Below, piece by piece: positions 1 to 6,749 of a stretch of 9,502 bases of DNA. Below the pieces are notes generated by a model. The model was not told the DNA's origin. It made no database searches and saw only the letters and a list, made by a program, of their open reading frames with translations. Every line of letters starts with the position of its first letter. Positions within the stretch are counted from its first letter, which is position 1. Position numbers and translations under genes: made by a program. Origin of the DNA: a bacterium (GTDB lineage: Bacteria > Spirochaetota > JAHITG01); the NCBI GenBank assembly GCA_028711675.1, contig JAQTRT010000108.1:1-9502 (forward strand), in the 5' to 3' direction.

Positions 1-438
1 GGGGCTGAAGGCATCAATGAATATATGGTCCCGAAAAAGCCGGAACATTTCATCGAGGACAGGGGGGATGTTTACCGGTTCAGCCATACAGCCATCGATA
101 ACGGCGCTGACCTTGTGATCGGTCAAGGACCTCATGTCGTGAGGGGAGTGGAGCTGTATAAGGATAAACTCATCGCTTATTCACTCGGTAACCTGATAGG
201 TTACAGGGCGTTTGCCACACACAGTAATAAAGGTTTCTCCGCGATATTACAGGTATCGGTCCTTTCCAACGGTGATTTTTTTTCCGGCCGGATCCATCCC
301 ATTGTCCTGACCAATCTGGGGATACCACAACCGGATCCCCGGGAAAAGGCTATCTCTTTCATGGAAGAGATAAGCAGGATCAATTTTCCCAGCAACAGTA
401 TCACCATTACCAGCAACGGGACCATCATCCGAAAATAG
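1..438 (+). CDS. CapA-family protein (poly-gamma-glutamate synthesis type), C-terminal part
   Basis: The reading frame is open from base 1 to the TAG at 436-438, so only the last 145 residues are present and the start lies outside the window. The first residues (GAEG) look like the end of the family's W-G-x-E-type metal site. They are followed by the hallmark GADLVIGQGPHV (His probably a metal ligand), then a GVELY segment and IAYSLGNL. This combination is diagnostic for the CapA calcineurin-like phosphoesterase fold. Family members are usually about 330-400 residues, so more than half is missing. CapA proteins are linked to poly-gamma-glutamate capsule synthesis or anchoring, but many bacterial homologues have no tested function. 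Family assignment is firm; the biological role is not. The final 35 residues are not recognisable. No link to the por operon is evident, as a repeat-rich gap and a new promoter separate them. Confidence 0.85.
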   Translation, partial: GAEGINEYMVPKKPEHFIEDRGDVYRFSHTAIDNGADLVIGQGPHVVRGVELYKDKLIAYSLGNLIGYRAFATHSNKGFSAILQVSVLSNGDFFSGRIHPIVLTNLGIPQPDPREKAISFMEEISRINFPSNSITITSNGTIIRK

Positions 439-440
439 AT

Positions 441-528
441 CATGTAGTACAGGTACCTTACGTCATTCGTCCCATGTACCTTGTACCGAAACGGCACCTT
501 GTACGGTACCGGCACCAGGACAAGGTAA
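441..528. repeat. Degenerate GTACC / CCTTGTAC repeat with self-complementary arms
   Basis: After the CapA stop the DNA is built of variants of GTACC, CCTTGTAC and CGGCACC. GTACC-type units start at 452, 476, 483 and 506, and CGGCACC occurs twice near 492-498 and 510-516. Arms can pair: GTAC-AGGTAC (447-456) with GTACCTTGTAC (476-486) apart from one bulge, and ACCTTGT (496-502) with ACAAGGT (520-526). CGGTACCG (504-511) is a palindrome. The unit spacing is often about seven bases, resembling short tandemly repeated heptamer sequences known from some bacterial genomes. Function is unknown. The second hairpin precedes a T7 run (537-543), but a 10-nt gap separates them, so it is at best a weak terminator for the CapA gene. 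Confidence 0.55.
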
Positions 529-582
529 AAGAGCTGTTTTTTTATCTTATATTCCATTTTTTTCTATTTTTTTTGATTTCCT

Positions 583-610
583 TTGACAATGAATTTAAAA
601 AAAATATATT
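583..610 (+). promoter_or_regulatory. Sigma70-type promoter of the por operon
   Basis: TTGACA (583-588) is a perfect -35 box and TATATT (605-610) a near-perfect -10 box, separated by 16 bp. Transcription would start near 617, giving a leader of only about 27 nt before porC. The leader holds the ribosome site AGGAGGT (626-632). The stretch upstream (535-575) is almost pure T/A, like an UP-type element, although AT-rich DNA can also produce box matches by chance. No operator is obvious. Confidence 0.6.
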
Positions 611-643
611 CTTATATAAATTTTCAGGAGGTAATTCAGATAT

Positions 644-1213
644 ATGGATAAAATCATAGAAATCACCTGGCACGGCAGGGGAGGCCAGGGAGCTAAATCC
701 GCTTCCCAGATCCTGGCTGAAGCCCTTCTTGACATAGGCAAGTATGCCCAATCCTTTCCGGAATACGGCGCAGAAAGGGCCGGAGCGCCCATGAAAGCCT
801 TCAACCGGATAGCAGACAGAAAACTTACGATATACGCAAACGTCGAAGCGCCGGACATCGTGGTCGTCATCGATCCTACGCTTCTTTCAGCCATCAATGT
901 CGTGGACGGGCTGAAAGAGAACGGTATCCTTCTGGTGAACAGTTCCAGTTCACCTGATTCCATCAGGAGCAAACATAAATACCCGGATAATATCAAGGTC
1001 TTTTCCCTGGATGCTTCCAGGATCGCGGTGGAGACCATCGGTAAGGACATACCGAATACTCCCATGCTGGGCGCCCTCAGTAAGGTCTCGGGCCTCATTA
1101 CCATCAAGGACCTGGTAGAGAAGTTCACCGAACATTTTTCCCACAAGCTGGGCGAAGAGGTCGTGAAAAAGAACACAGAGGCGCTGGACCGCGGATTCAA
1201 GGAGGTAAAGTGA
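644..1213 (+). CDS. porC: 2-oxoacid (pyruvate):ferredoxin oxidoreductase, gamma subunit
   Basis: This 189-residue protein is the gamma subunit of a four-subunit 2-oxoacid:ferredoxin oxidoreductase, which reversibly converts 2-oxoacid + CoA + oxidised ferredoxin to acyl-CoA + CO2 + reduced ferredoxin in the cytoplasm. The diagnostic GRGGQG lies at residues 11-16, followed by AKSASQILAEAL. FPEYGAERAGAP near residues 38-49 is the second family signature. Length fits the usual 180-200 residues. The ATG at 644 has a strong AGGAGGT (626-632) 11 nt upstream. It is first gene of the operon, and its TGA (1211-1213) abuts porD. The substrate could be pyruvate, 2-oxoisovalerate or another oxoacid, since gamma subunits do not settle this. 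Pyruvate is the default from the complete gamma-delta-alpha-beta set. Confidence 0.92.
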   Translation: MDKIIEITWHGRGGQGAKSASQILAEALLDIGKYAQSFPEYGAERAGAPMKAFNRIADRKLTIYANVEAPDIVVVIDPTLLSAINVVDGLKENGILLVNSSSSPDSIRSKHKYPDNIKVFSLDASRIAVETIGKDIPNTPMLGALSKVSGLITIKDLVEKFTEHFSHKLGEEVVKKNTEALDRGFKEVK

Positions 1214-1215
1214 AC

Positions 1216-1521
1216 ATGGCCGCTAAATTGAAAGGATGGAAAGAGATCCCGGAAGCCGGCACTATCGTCGAACCGGGAAATGCCAGGAATTATAAAACAG
1301 GCGGCTGGCGATCGGACCGGCCGGTCTGGAACAAAGAGACATGCATCCACTGTTTCTTCTGCTGGATATGGTGCCCTGACATGGCTGTCCAGGTTGACCA
1401 GGCGAACAAGAAGATGACCGGTATCAATCTGGAATACTGCAAAGGGTGCGGCGTTTGCGCCGAGGTTTGCCCCAAGAAATGCTTCACCATGAAGAACGAG
1501 AAGGAATTAACCAACGAGTAG
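1216..1521 (+). CDS. porD: 2-oxoacid (pyruvate):ferredoxin oxidoreductase, delta subunit (2x[4Fe-4S])
   Basis: This small ferredoxin-like subunit (101 residues from ATG 1216) carries electrons from the TPP-bearing subunits to external ferredoxin. Two classical CxxCxxCxxxCP motifs are intact: Cys43, 46, 49, 53 with Pro54, and Cys75, 78, 81, 85 with Pro86, each pair of motifs predicting two [4Fe-4S] clusters. An extra Cys89 follows the second motif. The N-terminal stretch (GWKEIPEAGTI, then TGGWRSDRPV) is typical of PorD and related VorD subunits. An upstream in-frame GTG at 1210 overlaps the porC stop, but it sits only 3 nt from the GGAGGT at 1201-1206. ATG 1216 has 9 nt spacing, so I prefer it. 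The TAG stop (1519-1521) is in frame with porA, with no other stop between them. Confidence 0.92.
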   Translation: MAAKLKGWKEIPEAGTIVEPGNARNYKTGGWRSDRPVWNKETCIHCFFCWIWCPDMAVQVDQANKKMTGINLEYCKGCGVCAEVCPKKCFTMKNEKELTNE

Positions 1522-1542
1522 ATCACAGGAGGTTTTATCAGA

Positions 1543-2724
1543 ATGAGTACGATCCAAAAAAATAAATTATCTCTGACCGGGAATCAGGCGGCGGCCGAAG
1601 CCATGCGCCAGATCGACCCGGATGTCGTGGCAGCTTATCCTATCACGCCCCAGACAGAGATCGTCATGGCCTTTTCCCAGTTCCACGCGGACGGAAAGGT
1701 GAATACGGAAATGATCAGGGTAGAGAGTGAGCATTCAGCCATGAGCGCCTGCATCGGGTCCGCTTCGGCCGGCGCGCGTACCATGACCGCCACGTCCTCC
1801 CAGGGACTGGCCCTCATGCATGAGATGGTCTTTATTGCCGCGTCCCTGCGCCTGCCTATTGTCATGCCGGTCGTGAACCGGGCCCTGTCCGGTCCCATCA
1901 ATATCCACTGCGACCATTCCGACACCATGGCCGAAAGGGATTCGGGATGGATCCAGATCTTTGCCGAGAATCCCCAGGAGGTCTATGACCATATGTTCCT
2001 CGCCATGAAGCTGGCCGAACATCCGGATGTCCAGCTTCCCGTAATGGTCAACCAGGACGGATTCATCACCTCGCACGGGGTTGAGATTGTTGATGTCCTT
2101 GAGGATAAGGCTGTGAAGGATTTTGTGGGTGAATACAAGCCCAAGACACCCCTCCTGGACCTGAAGCATCCCGTGACCATGGGCGCTCTGGACCTGTATG
2201 ATTATTATTTTGAACATAAGAGACAGCAGGCTGAAGCCGTTAAAAGGGCTTTCGGCTTATTCGATAAAGTGGCCGGGGATGTGAGCAAGCTGACAGGCCG
2301 GAAATATCCCATGGTCGAGACCTACCAGTTCGATGATGCGGATTATGTGATCGTGACCATGTCCTCTGCCGCCGGTACGACAAAATTCGTTATAGACTCC
2401 CTGAGAGCTCAGGGCACGAAGGTCGGACTTCTCAAGATACGGCTCTTCCGGCCATTCCCTTACAAGATCATCAGCGGCCTTCTGAAAGGCAAGAAAGGTG
2501 TGGCAGTCCTGGACCGCTCTGCTTCGTTCGGGGCTTTCTCGCCGGTCTACACGGAGATCATGAACAGCTGTTATTACCTTGATGCAAGGCCGAATATTTA
2601 TCCCGTTGTCTTCGGGCTGGGCGGAAGAGATCTTACACCCAAACTGATCGAAAGCGTGTATACCGGTCTTATCGGGAATAAATTCAAGACCGATCAGATA
2701 GAATATCTCGGAGTGAGAGAATAA
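1543..2724 (+). CDS. porA: 2-oxoacid (pyruvate):ferredoxin oxidoreductase, alpha subunit
   Basis: This 393-residue alpha subunit matches the usual PorA length (about 380-400). Visible signatures are GNQAAAEA (13-20), AAYPITPQTE (30-39), VESEHSA (60-66, containing Glu residues of the kind that contact the TPP aminopyrimidine), SSQGLALMHE (85-94) and HSDTMAERDSGW (125-136). The C-terminal part, from about residue 265, contains a YVIVTMSSAAGT strand-loop and GLLKIRLFRPFP, the transketolase C-terminal-like domain II. With PorB it forms the TPP site where the oxoacid is decarboxylated. The ATG at 1543 follows AGGAGGT (1527-1533) with 9 nt spacing. All motifs are intact and I see no damage. Substrate class within the family is inferred, not seen. 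Confidence 0.93.
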   Translation: MSTIQKNKLSLTGNQAAAEAMRQIDPDVVAAYPITPQTEIVMAFSQFHADGKVNTEMIRVESEHSAMSACIGSASAGARTMTATSSQGLALMHEMVFIAASLRLPIVMPVVNRALSGPINIHCDHSDTMAERDSGWIQIFAENPQEVYDHMFLAMKLAEHPDVQLPVMVNQDGFITSHGVEIVDVLEDKAVKDFVGEYKPKTPLLDLKHPVTMGALDLYDYYFEHKRQQAEAVKRAFGLFDKVAGDVSKLTGRKYPMVETYQFDDADYVIVTMSSAAGTTKFVIDSLRAQGTKVGLLKIRLFRPFPYKIISGLLKGKKGVAVLDRSASFGAFSPVYTEIMNSCYYLDARPNIYPVVFGLGGRDLTPKLIESVYTGLIGNKFKTDQIEYLGVRE

Positions 2725-2740
2725 AAGATGTTTATGGCTC

Positions 2741-2791
2741 ATCGTTCATGGTCCGTGTTTTTAAAGCCATGAACGGGGGACCATGAACGAT
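2741..2791. repeat. 14-bp inverted repeat between porA and porB
   Basis: ATCGTTCATGGTCC (2741-2754) is the exact reverse complement of GGACCATGAACGAT (2778-2791), with a 23-nt loop. Inside the loop, CCATGAAC (2767-2774) offers a second, competing partner for GTTCATGG (2744-2751). In RNA either an 8-bp or a 14-bp stem could form. The arms look like degenerate heptamers (CCATGAA-CGATAAA), similar in style to the repeat at 441-528 though not in sequence. No T-run follows, so it is not an intrinsic terminator. A stem here could protect or process the mRNA between porA and porB, or be a passive repeat. The right arm contains an ATG (2783) in the porB frame, which is probably not used. Confidence 0.8.
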
Positions 2792-2818
2792 AAACGAAAT
2801 TCAGGAGGTTCAAATAGG

Positions 2819-3742
2819 ATGGCGTTTTTATTAAAAGATCTGCTTGGAAAAGATAAAATACTTACATCGGGCCACAGACTCTGTCCGGGATGCGGCGCGC
2901 CCATGGCCGTTAAGATGGTCACTATGGCAACGGACAATCCTCTGATAATCACTTCAGCTACAGGCTGCCTTGAAGTCTCAACCACCATCTATCCTTTCAC
3001 AGCCTGGGATACGCCGTGGGTCCACAGCGCGTTCGAGAATGCCGGGGCCACCATATCCGGATTACAGACAGCATTCCTTGCCTGGAAAAAGAAAGGCAAG
3101 ATCGACAAGGAAGTGAAATTCCTGGCTTTCGGCGGTGACGGCGGCACTTACGACATCGGCCTGCAGGCTCTTTCCGGCGCCCTGGAGCGCGGGCATGATT
3201 TTGTATATGTCTGCTATGACAACCAGGGATACATGAACACCGGCGCCCAGCGTTCGGCCAGCACGCCTATGGGTGCCAGCACCACCACGGAACCTGCCGG
3301 TAAAAAGAGTATTGGCAAGAGGATCCAGAGAAAGGACCTGACCATGATCGCGGCAGCCCACCATAACGCGTATGCGGCCCAGTCCTCCATCAGCCACTGG
3401 CAGGACCTGATGAGCAAAGCCAAAAAAGCCTTTGAATACGAAGGCCCGGCCTTTATCAATGTCCTTTCGCCCTGCGTCAGGTTCTGGAGGGTACCGAGCA
3501 GCAAGACCGTTGAGATCGCCAAACTTGCTGTGGAGACGAATTTTTGGCCTTTATTCGAGATAGAGAACATGAAGCTCACCCTTAACTTCAAACCCAAAGA
3601 GAGGAAGCCCATCATAGACTGGATCAAAGCCCAGGGACGGTACAAACATCTTCTGCAGGCAGGGAATGAGCCGGTTATTGATGAAATCCAAAAAGAAGTG
3701 GACGCGTACTTCGATTACCTGGTCAGGCTTTCCAGTATCTGA
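2819..3742 (+). CDS. porB: 2-oxoacid (pyruvate):ferredoxin oxidoreductase, beta subunit (TPP-binding)
   Basis: The beta subunit binds thiamine diphosphate and one [4Fe-4S] cluster. The TPP motif is visible as GDGGT (106-110) and, about 27 residues later, Asn135 in YDNQGYMNTGAQRS. Four Cys expected of PorB are present: Cys22 and Cys25 in GHRLCPGCG, Cys50 in TGCLEV and Cys219 in LSPC. Length is 307 residues, normal for the family. I place the start at ATG 2819 because AGGAGG (2803-2808) lies 10 nt upstream and the family begins near the MAFLLKDL segment. An in-frame ATG at 2783 would add 12 poor residues (MNDKRNSGGSNR) encoded by the repeat arm and the ribosome site itself. It is the last gene of the por operon, and no terminator with a T-run follows. 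Confidence 0.93.
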   Translation: MAFLLKDLLGKDKILTSGHRLCPGCGAPMAVKMVTMATDNPLIITSATGCLEVSTTIYPFTAWDTPWVHSAFENAGATISGLQTAFLAWKKKGKIDKEVKFLAFGGDGGTYDIGLQALSGALERGHDFVYVCYDNQGYMNTGAQRSASTPMGASTTTEPAGKKSIGKRIQRKDLTMIAAAHHNAYAAQSSISHWQDLMSKAKKAFEYEGPAFINVLSPCVRFWRVPSSKTVEIAKLAVETNFWPLFEIENMKLTLNFKPKERKPIIDWIKAQGRYKHLLQAGNEPVIDEIQKEVDAYFDYLVRLSSI

Positions 3743-3743
3743 G

Positions 3744-3787
3744 AAAGGCGGTAAAGAATACTTATCACATGAACCTTTTATGCCTTT
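3744..3787 (+). other. Imperfect hairpin just after porB
   Basis: AAAGGC (3744-3749) pairs with GCCTTT (3782-3787). Inside it TAAAG (3752-3756) pairs with CTTTTA (3775-3780) with one bulged base. The stem begins two bases after the porB TGA. It lacks a following T-run, so it is better read as an mRNA 3'-end or processing stem than as an intrinsic terminator. A second short stem follows: TGTCCC (3807-3812) with GGGACA (3818-3823) around the loop TTCTC. Both are weak structures by themselves. Confidence 0.35.
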
Positions 3788-3895
3788 ACAGGAATTATGA
3801 CCTATGTGTCCCTTCTCGGGACAGGGGGTAATGATCATAGTTCAAAAGAAAGATGGTCCAGGCCCTTTCCGGTTTTTCTTCATAAAATCCTTTAT

Positions 3896-4023
3896 CCCGC
3901 CAGCAGAAAACCATGTCTGTAAAGACATGGACCTACGGTGGATTTCTGGGCGGGATGTCGCCCAGACTCCCCTATTGGCGGAGCAGCCGCGGAACCACGG
4001 CTGCCGCAGGGCCGTGGGGCTCC
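3896..4023 (+). ncRNA. Hairpin-rich candidate leader RNA of the P-type ATPase gene
   Basis: This GC-rich part of the 317-nt gap contains a run of stems. CCATGTC/GACATGG (3911-3917/3924-3930, loop TGTAAA) sits inside CCCGCCAG/CTGGGCGGG (3896-3903/3946-3954, one bulge). The right arm of that outer stem can instead form CTGGGCG/CGCCCAG (3946-3952/3959-3965). Next come CTCC..GGAG (3967-3970/3980-3983), GCAGCCG/CGGCTGC (3983-3989/3998-4004), CCACGGC/GCCGTGG (3995-4001/4011-4017) and GGAGC/GCTCC (3980-3984/4019-4023), again partly exclusive of each other. It ends 36 nt before the ATPase start. I do not recognise a known riboswitch and see no promoter for it, so it may be transcribed by read-through from por. 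It could regulate translation of the ATPase, or be a mobile or repeat element. Confidence 0.4.
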
Positions 4024-4059
4024 ATGTTCAAAGCAAGTTCCTTAATGAGGTAATCATGT

Positions 4060-6609
4060 ATGCTTAATTCATTTGAGATAAAAAATATTACAGGACTTTC
4101 GGAACAGGAAGTCAAGCGCAGGCAGGAACAGGAAGGATTCAATGAGCTCCAGTCTGCCAATAAGAGGAGCTTCCTTACCATTGCTTTTGAAGTGGCCCGG
4201 GAGCCTATGTTCCTTCTTCTCATCGCGTCAGGGATCATTTATCTTCTTCTGGGCGACAAGGAAGAAGCCCTTATGCTCCTGAGCTTTGTTTTTGTCATCA
4301 TAGGCATCACCATTTATCAGGAGAGGAAGACCGAACACGCCCTGGAAGCGCTCAGGGACCTTTCGAGTCCCCGCGCCCTGGTCATCCGGGACAGGGAACA
4401 GAAAAGGATCGCAGGCAGGGAAGTCGTGCGCGGGGATATCATCATACTGGCCGAAGGCGACCGTGTTCCTGCTGATGCCGTACTCCTCTGGTGCGTGAAC
4501 CTTTCCGCGGATGAATCCCTCCTCACAGGAGAATCCGTGCCTGTCCGGAAGATGACGGGTGACGGGAAAGAGGAGAAAATGGAAAGACCGGGCGGGGATG
4601 ACCTGCCTTATGTTTTTTCCGGAACGCTCATCACGCAGGGACAGGGCGTGGCCAGGGTCCTTTCCATTGCCATGAACACAGAGATGGGCAGGATAGGCAG
4701 GGCGCTTCAGACCCTTGATGCGGACAAGACGCTCCTGCAGCGTGATATCAAGAAACTGGTCATGAACCTGGCTTTGATCGGGCTCTCTCTCTGTATTATT
4801 GTTGTTGTTATTTACGGCGTTACAAGGGGGAACTGGCTGAACGGTTTTCTGGCCGGTATCACGCTGGCTATGGCTACGCTGCCGGAGGAATTCCCCGTTG
4901 TGCTGACCATCTTTCTGGCCCTGGGCGCCTGGCGTATGTCCCAGAAAAAGGTGCTCACGCGGAGGATGCCCGCCATCGAGAGTCTGGGCTCAGCCACTGT
5001 GCTCTGTGTTGACAAGACAGGTACCCTGACCGTTAACCGCATGACCGTTAAAAAACTATTTTCCAGGGACAGGTTTTACGACCTGCGTACGAATGTGGAC
5101 GAGGCCCTGCCTGAATCGTTCCATGAGCTGGCGGAATACAGCATCCTGGCCAGCCAGAAGGACCCGTTCGATCCCATGGAAAAAGCTTTTATGCAGATCG
5201 GGCACCAGTACCTGATGGATACGGAACATCTGCATGATGAATGGGCCCTTGTTTATGAATACCCGCTCTCCCGGGAGATGCTGGCTCTTTCCCATGTATG
5301 GAAATCAACACATACACAGGATTACATCATTGCGGCCAAGGGAGCTCCTGAAGCTATTGCCGAACTCTGCCATTTCAGCGACAGGCAGATGAAGGACCTG
5401 ATGGAAAAGATCCAGATCATGGCCGGGGACGGCCTGAGGATACTGGGTGTGGCCAAGGCATGCTTTAAGCATTCAGACCTTCCTGATGAGCAGCATGATT
5501 TTGACTTTGAATTCCTCGGTCTGGCCGGGCTGGAAGCCCCGATCCGGCCCACTGTGCCGGCAGCCATAAAGGAGTGTTACGAAGCCGGTATCCGCGTCAT
5601 CATGATCACGGGCGATTATCCGGGTACGGCCCAGAACATCGGGCGCCAGATAGGTTTAAAGTCCATTGATGACATGATCACGGGCCCTGAGCTTAATGCC
5701 ATGAAGGATGAGGAGCTGAAAGAACATATCAGGACCGTCAATATATTCGCGCGTGTGGTGCCTGAACAGAAGCTCCGTATCGTCCAGGCCCTGAAGGCCG
5801 TGAAGGAAGTAGTGGCCATGACAGGCGACGGCGTCAACGATGCGCCGGCCCTGAAAGCAGCGGACATCGGCATAGCCATGGGCGGCAGGGGAACGGACGT
5901 GGCACGCGAATCATCGGCCCTGGTCATCCTGGATGATGATTTCTCCTCCATCGTGCAGGCTGTGCGCATGGGAAGAAGGATCTTTGATAACATCAAGAAA
6001 GCCATGGCTTACATCCTCGGTATCCACGTCCCCATTGCCGGCATGAGCCTTATCCCTGTTCTTTTTAAAATGCCCCTTGTACTCCTGCCTGTCCATATCG
6101 TTTTCCTGGAATTGATCATTGATCCGGTCTGTTCTGTCGTATTTGAGGCTGAACCTGAGGAGAAGGATGTGATGAAACGCATGCCGCGTGATCCGCGGGA
6201 ACCTTTGTTCAGCAGACAGACCATTGGACTGAGCCTGCTCCAGGGATTCAGCGTGCTCCAGATCGTGCTTGGCGTATACTTCATCTCCCTTTTACGCGGC
6301 CAGGGCGAACTGGAAGCCAGAGCCCTTACTTTCACGACCCTGATCATTGCCAACCTGGGATTGATCATGATCAACCGGTCCTGGAGCCAGCTCTTTGTGT
6401 CGACCCTGAATATGAAAAATAAGGCCATGACCTGGATCATGGCCGGAACCCTGTTCTTTCTGGGGCTTGTCCTGTATGTTCCACTTCTCAGAGAATTGTT
6501 CAGGTTTGCCGTTCTCCATCCTGTGGATATTATCATCTGTATCGGAGCCGGTATCGTGAGCATCCTCTGGTTCGAATTCTTCAAGGTCTGGAAAAGGAAA
6601 AGGACTTAA
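4060..6609 (+). CDS. Cation-transporting P-type ATPase (P2-like, Ca2+-pump type), substrate uncertain
   Basis: This 849-residue inner-membrane pump uses ATP via a phospho-aspartate intermediate to move a cation. In order there are a cation-ATPase N-terminal domain (about 8-70), the actuator motif TGES (156-159), the membrane motif PEEFP (275-279), the phosphorylation site DKTGT (318-322, Asp318), the nucleotide-domain KGAPE (427-431), TGD (517-519) and TGDGVND (588-594), then a C-terminal bundle of hydrophobic segments. All catalytic motifs are intact. The family resemblance is to P2-type Ca2+ pumps. However, the fourth-segment motif is PEEFP rather than PEGLP, and the sixth-segment region reads ELIIDP (684-689) where SERCA has NLVTDG, so the transported ion is not settled by sequence. 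ATG 4060 is chosen from a weak GAGG (4047-4050) with 9 nt spacing; ATG 4056 is followed by a stop within three codons. The gene stands alone behind a structured gap. Confidence 0.88.
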   Translation: MLNSFEIKNITGLSEQEVKRRQEQEGFNELQSANKRSFLTIAFEVAREPMFLLLIASGIIYLLLGDKEEALMLLSFVFVIIGITIYQERKTEHALEALRDLSSPRALVIRDREQKRIAGREVVRGDIIILAEGDRVPADAVLLWCVNLSADESLLTGESVPVRKMTGDGKEEKMERPGGDDLPYVFSGTLITQGQGVARVLSIAMNTEMGRIGRALQTLDADKTLLQRDIKKLVMNLALIGLSLCIIVVVIYGVTRGNWLNGFLAGITLAMATLPEEFPVVLTIFLALGAWRMSQKKVLTRRMPAIESLGSATVLCVDKTGTLTVNRMTVKKLFSRDRFYDLRTNVDEALPESFHELAEYSILASQKDPFDPMEKAFMQIGHQYLMDTEHLHDEWALVYEYPLSREMLALSHVWKSTHTQDYIIAAKGAPEAIAELCHFSDRQMKDLMEKIQIMAGDGLRILGVAKACFKHSDLPDEQHDFDFEFLGLAGLEAPIRPTVPAAIKECYEAGIRVIMITGDYPGTAQNIGRQIGLKSIDDMITGPELNAMKDEELKEHIRTVNIFARVVPEQKLRIVQALKAVKEVVAMTGDGVNDAPALKAADIGIAMGGRGTDVARESSALVILDDDFSSIVQAVRMGRRIFDNIKKAMAYILGIHVPIAGMSLIPVLFKMPLVLLPVHIVFLELIIDPVCSVVFEAEPEEKDVMKRMPRDPREPLFSRQTIGLSLLQGFSVLQIVLGVYFISLLRGQGELEARALTFTTLIIANLGLIMINRSWSQLFVSTLNMKNKAMTWIMAGTLFFLGLVLYVPLLRELFRFAVLHPVDIIICIGAGIVSILWFEFFKVWKRKRT

Positions 6610-6715
6610 AAGTGCCTCCTGATAGTCTGCTTCTCCGTCTTGCAGAAAAGAATAAATGTGATTATATTTTCTTTTTTTTACTGTAAACTTTTGTTATCAG
6701 CATTTTAAAAAAAAG
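6610..6715. other. AT-rich spacer after the ATPase gene, no gene seen
   Basis: No credible reading frame is present. A weak stem TCTGC/GCAGA (6626-6630/6642-6646) is not followed directly by a T-run, although T-rich runs occur further on at about 6667-6679. The stretch is not a convincing terminator for the ATPase gene. Confidence 0.4.
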
Positions 6716-6743
6716 TTGAAATCATTTTTTTTTGTATTATAAT
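6716..6743 (+). promoter_or_regulatory. Promoter of the structured RNA / pot leader
   Basis: TTGAAA (6716-6721) and a perfect TATAAT (6738-6743) are separated by 16 bp, filled largely by a T-run. Transcription would begin near 6750, immediately before the first RNA stem (6754-6767). The spacing matches the por promoter and the downstream pot promoter, which also use 16 bp. The AT-rich setting raises the chance of accidental matches, but the position at the edge of the structured element supports it. Confidence 0.6.
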
Positions 6744-6749
6744 ATTAAT

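Noticed and set aside
436..528. Extension of the CapA-like gene through its TAG
   Set aside because: A second TAG follows three codons later and the translated tract is a repeat (Thr/Leu/Tyr/Gly), not protein-like.
496..543. Intrinsic terminator for the CapA-like gene
   Set aside because: The stem is only 7 bp with a 17-nt loop, and the T-run starts 10 nt after it; too weak to list as a terminator.
595..1350. Long antisense open frame opposite porC/porD
   Set aside because: It mirrors two clearly recognisable genes, has no family features, and comes from codon bias of the real strand.
3896..4023. ZTP or fluoride riboswitch upstream of the ATPase
   Set aside because: Short matches such as CTGGGC occur, but the order and the conserved core segments of those classes are missing.
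3804..4067. Open frame of 87 codons covering the gap before the ATPase and overlapping its start
   Set aside because: It runs through the hairpin cluster, its product is Pro/Cys/Arg-rich and resembles nothing, and it looks like a by-product of GC-rich stems. A passable AGGA at 3790-3793 and the overlap with the ATPase start mean a leader peptide cannot be fully excluded.
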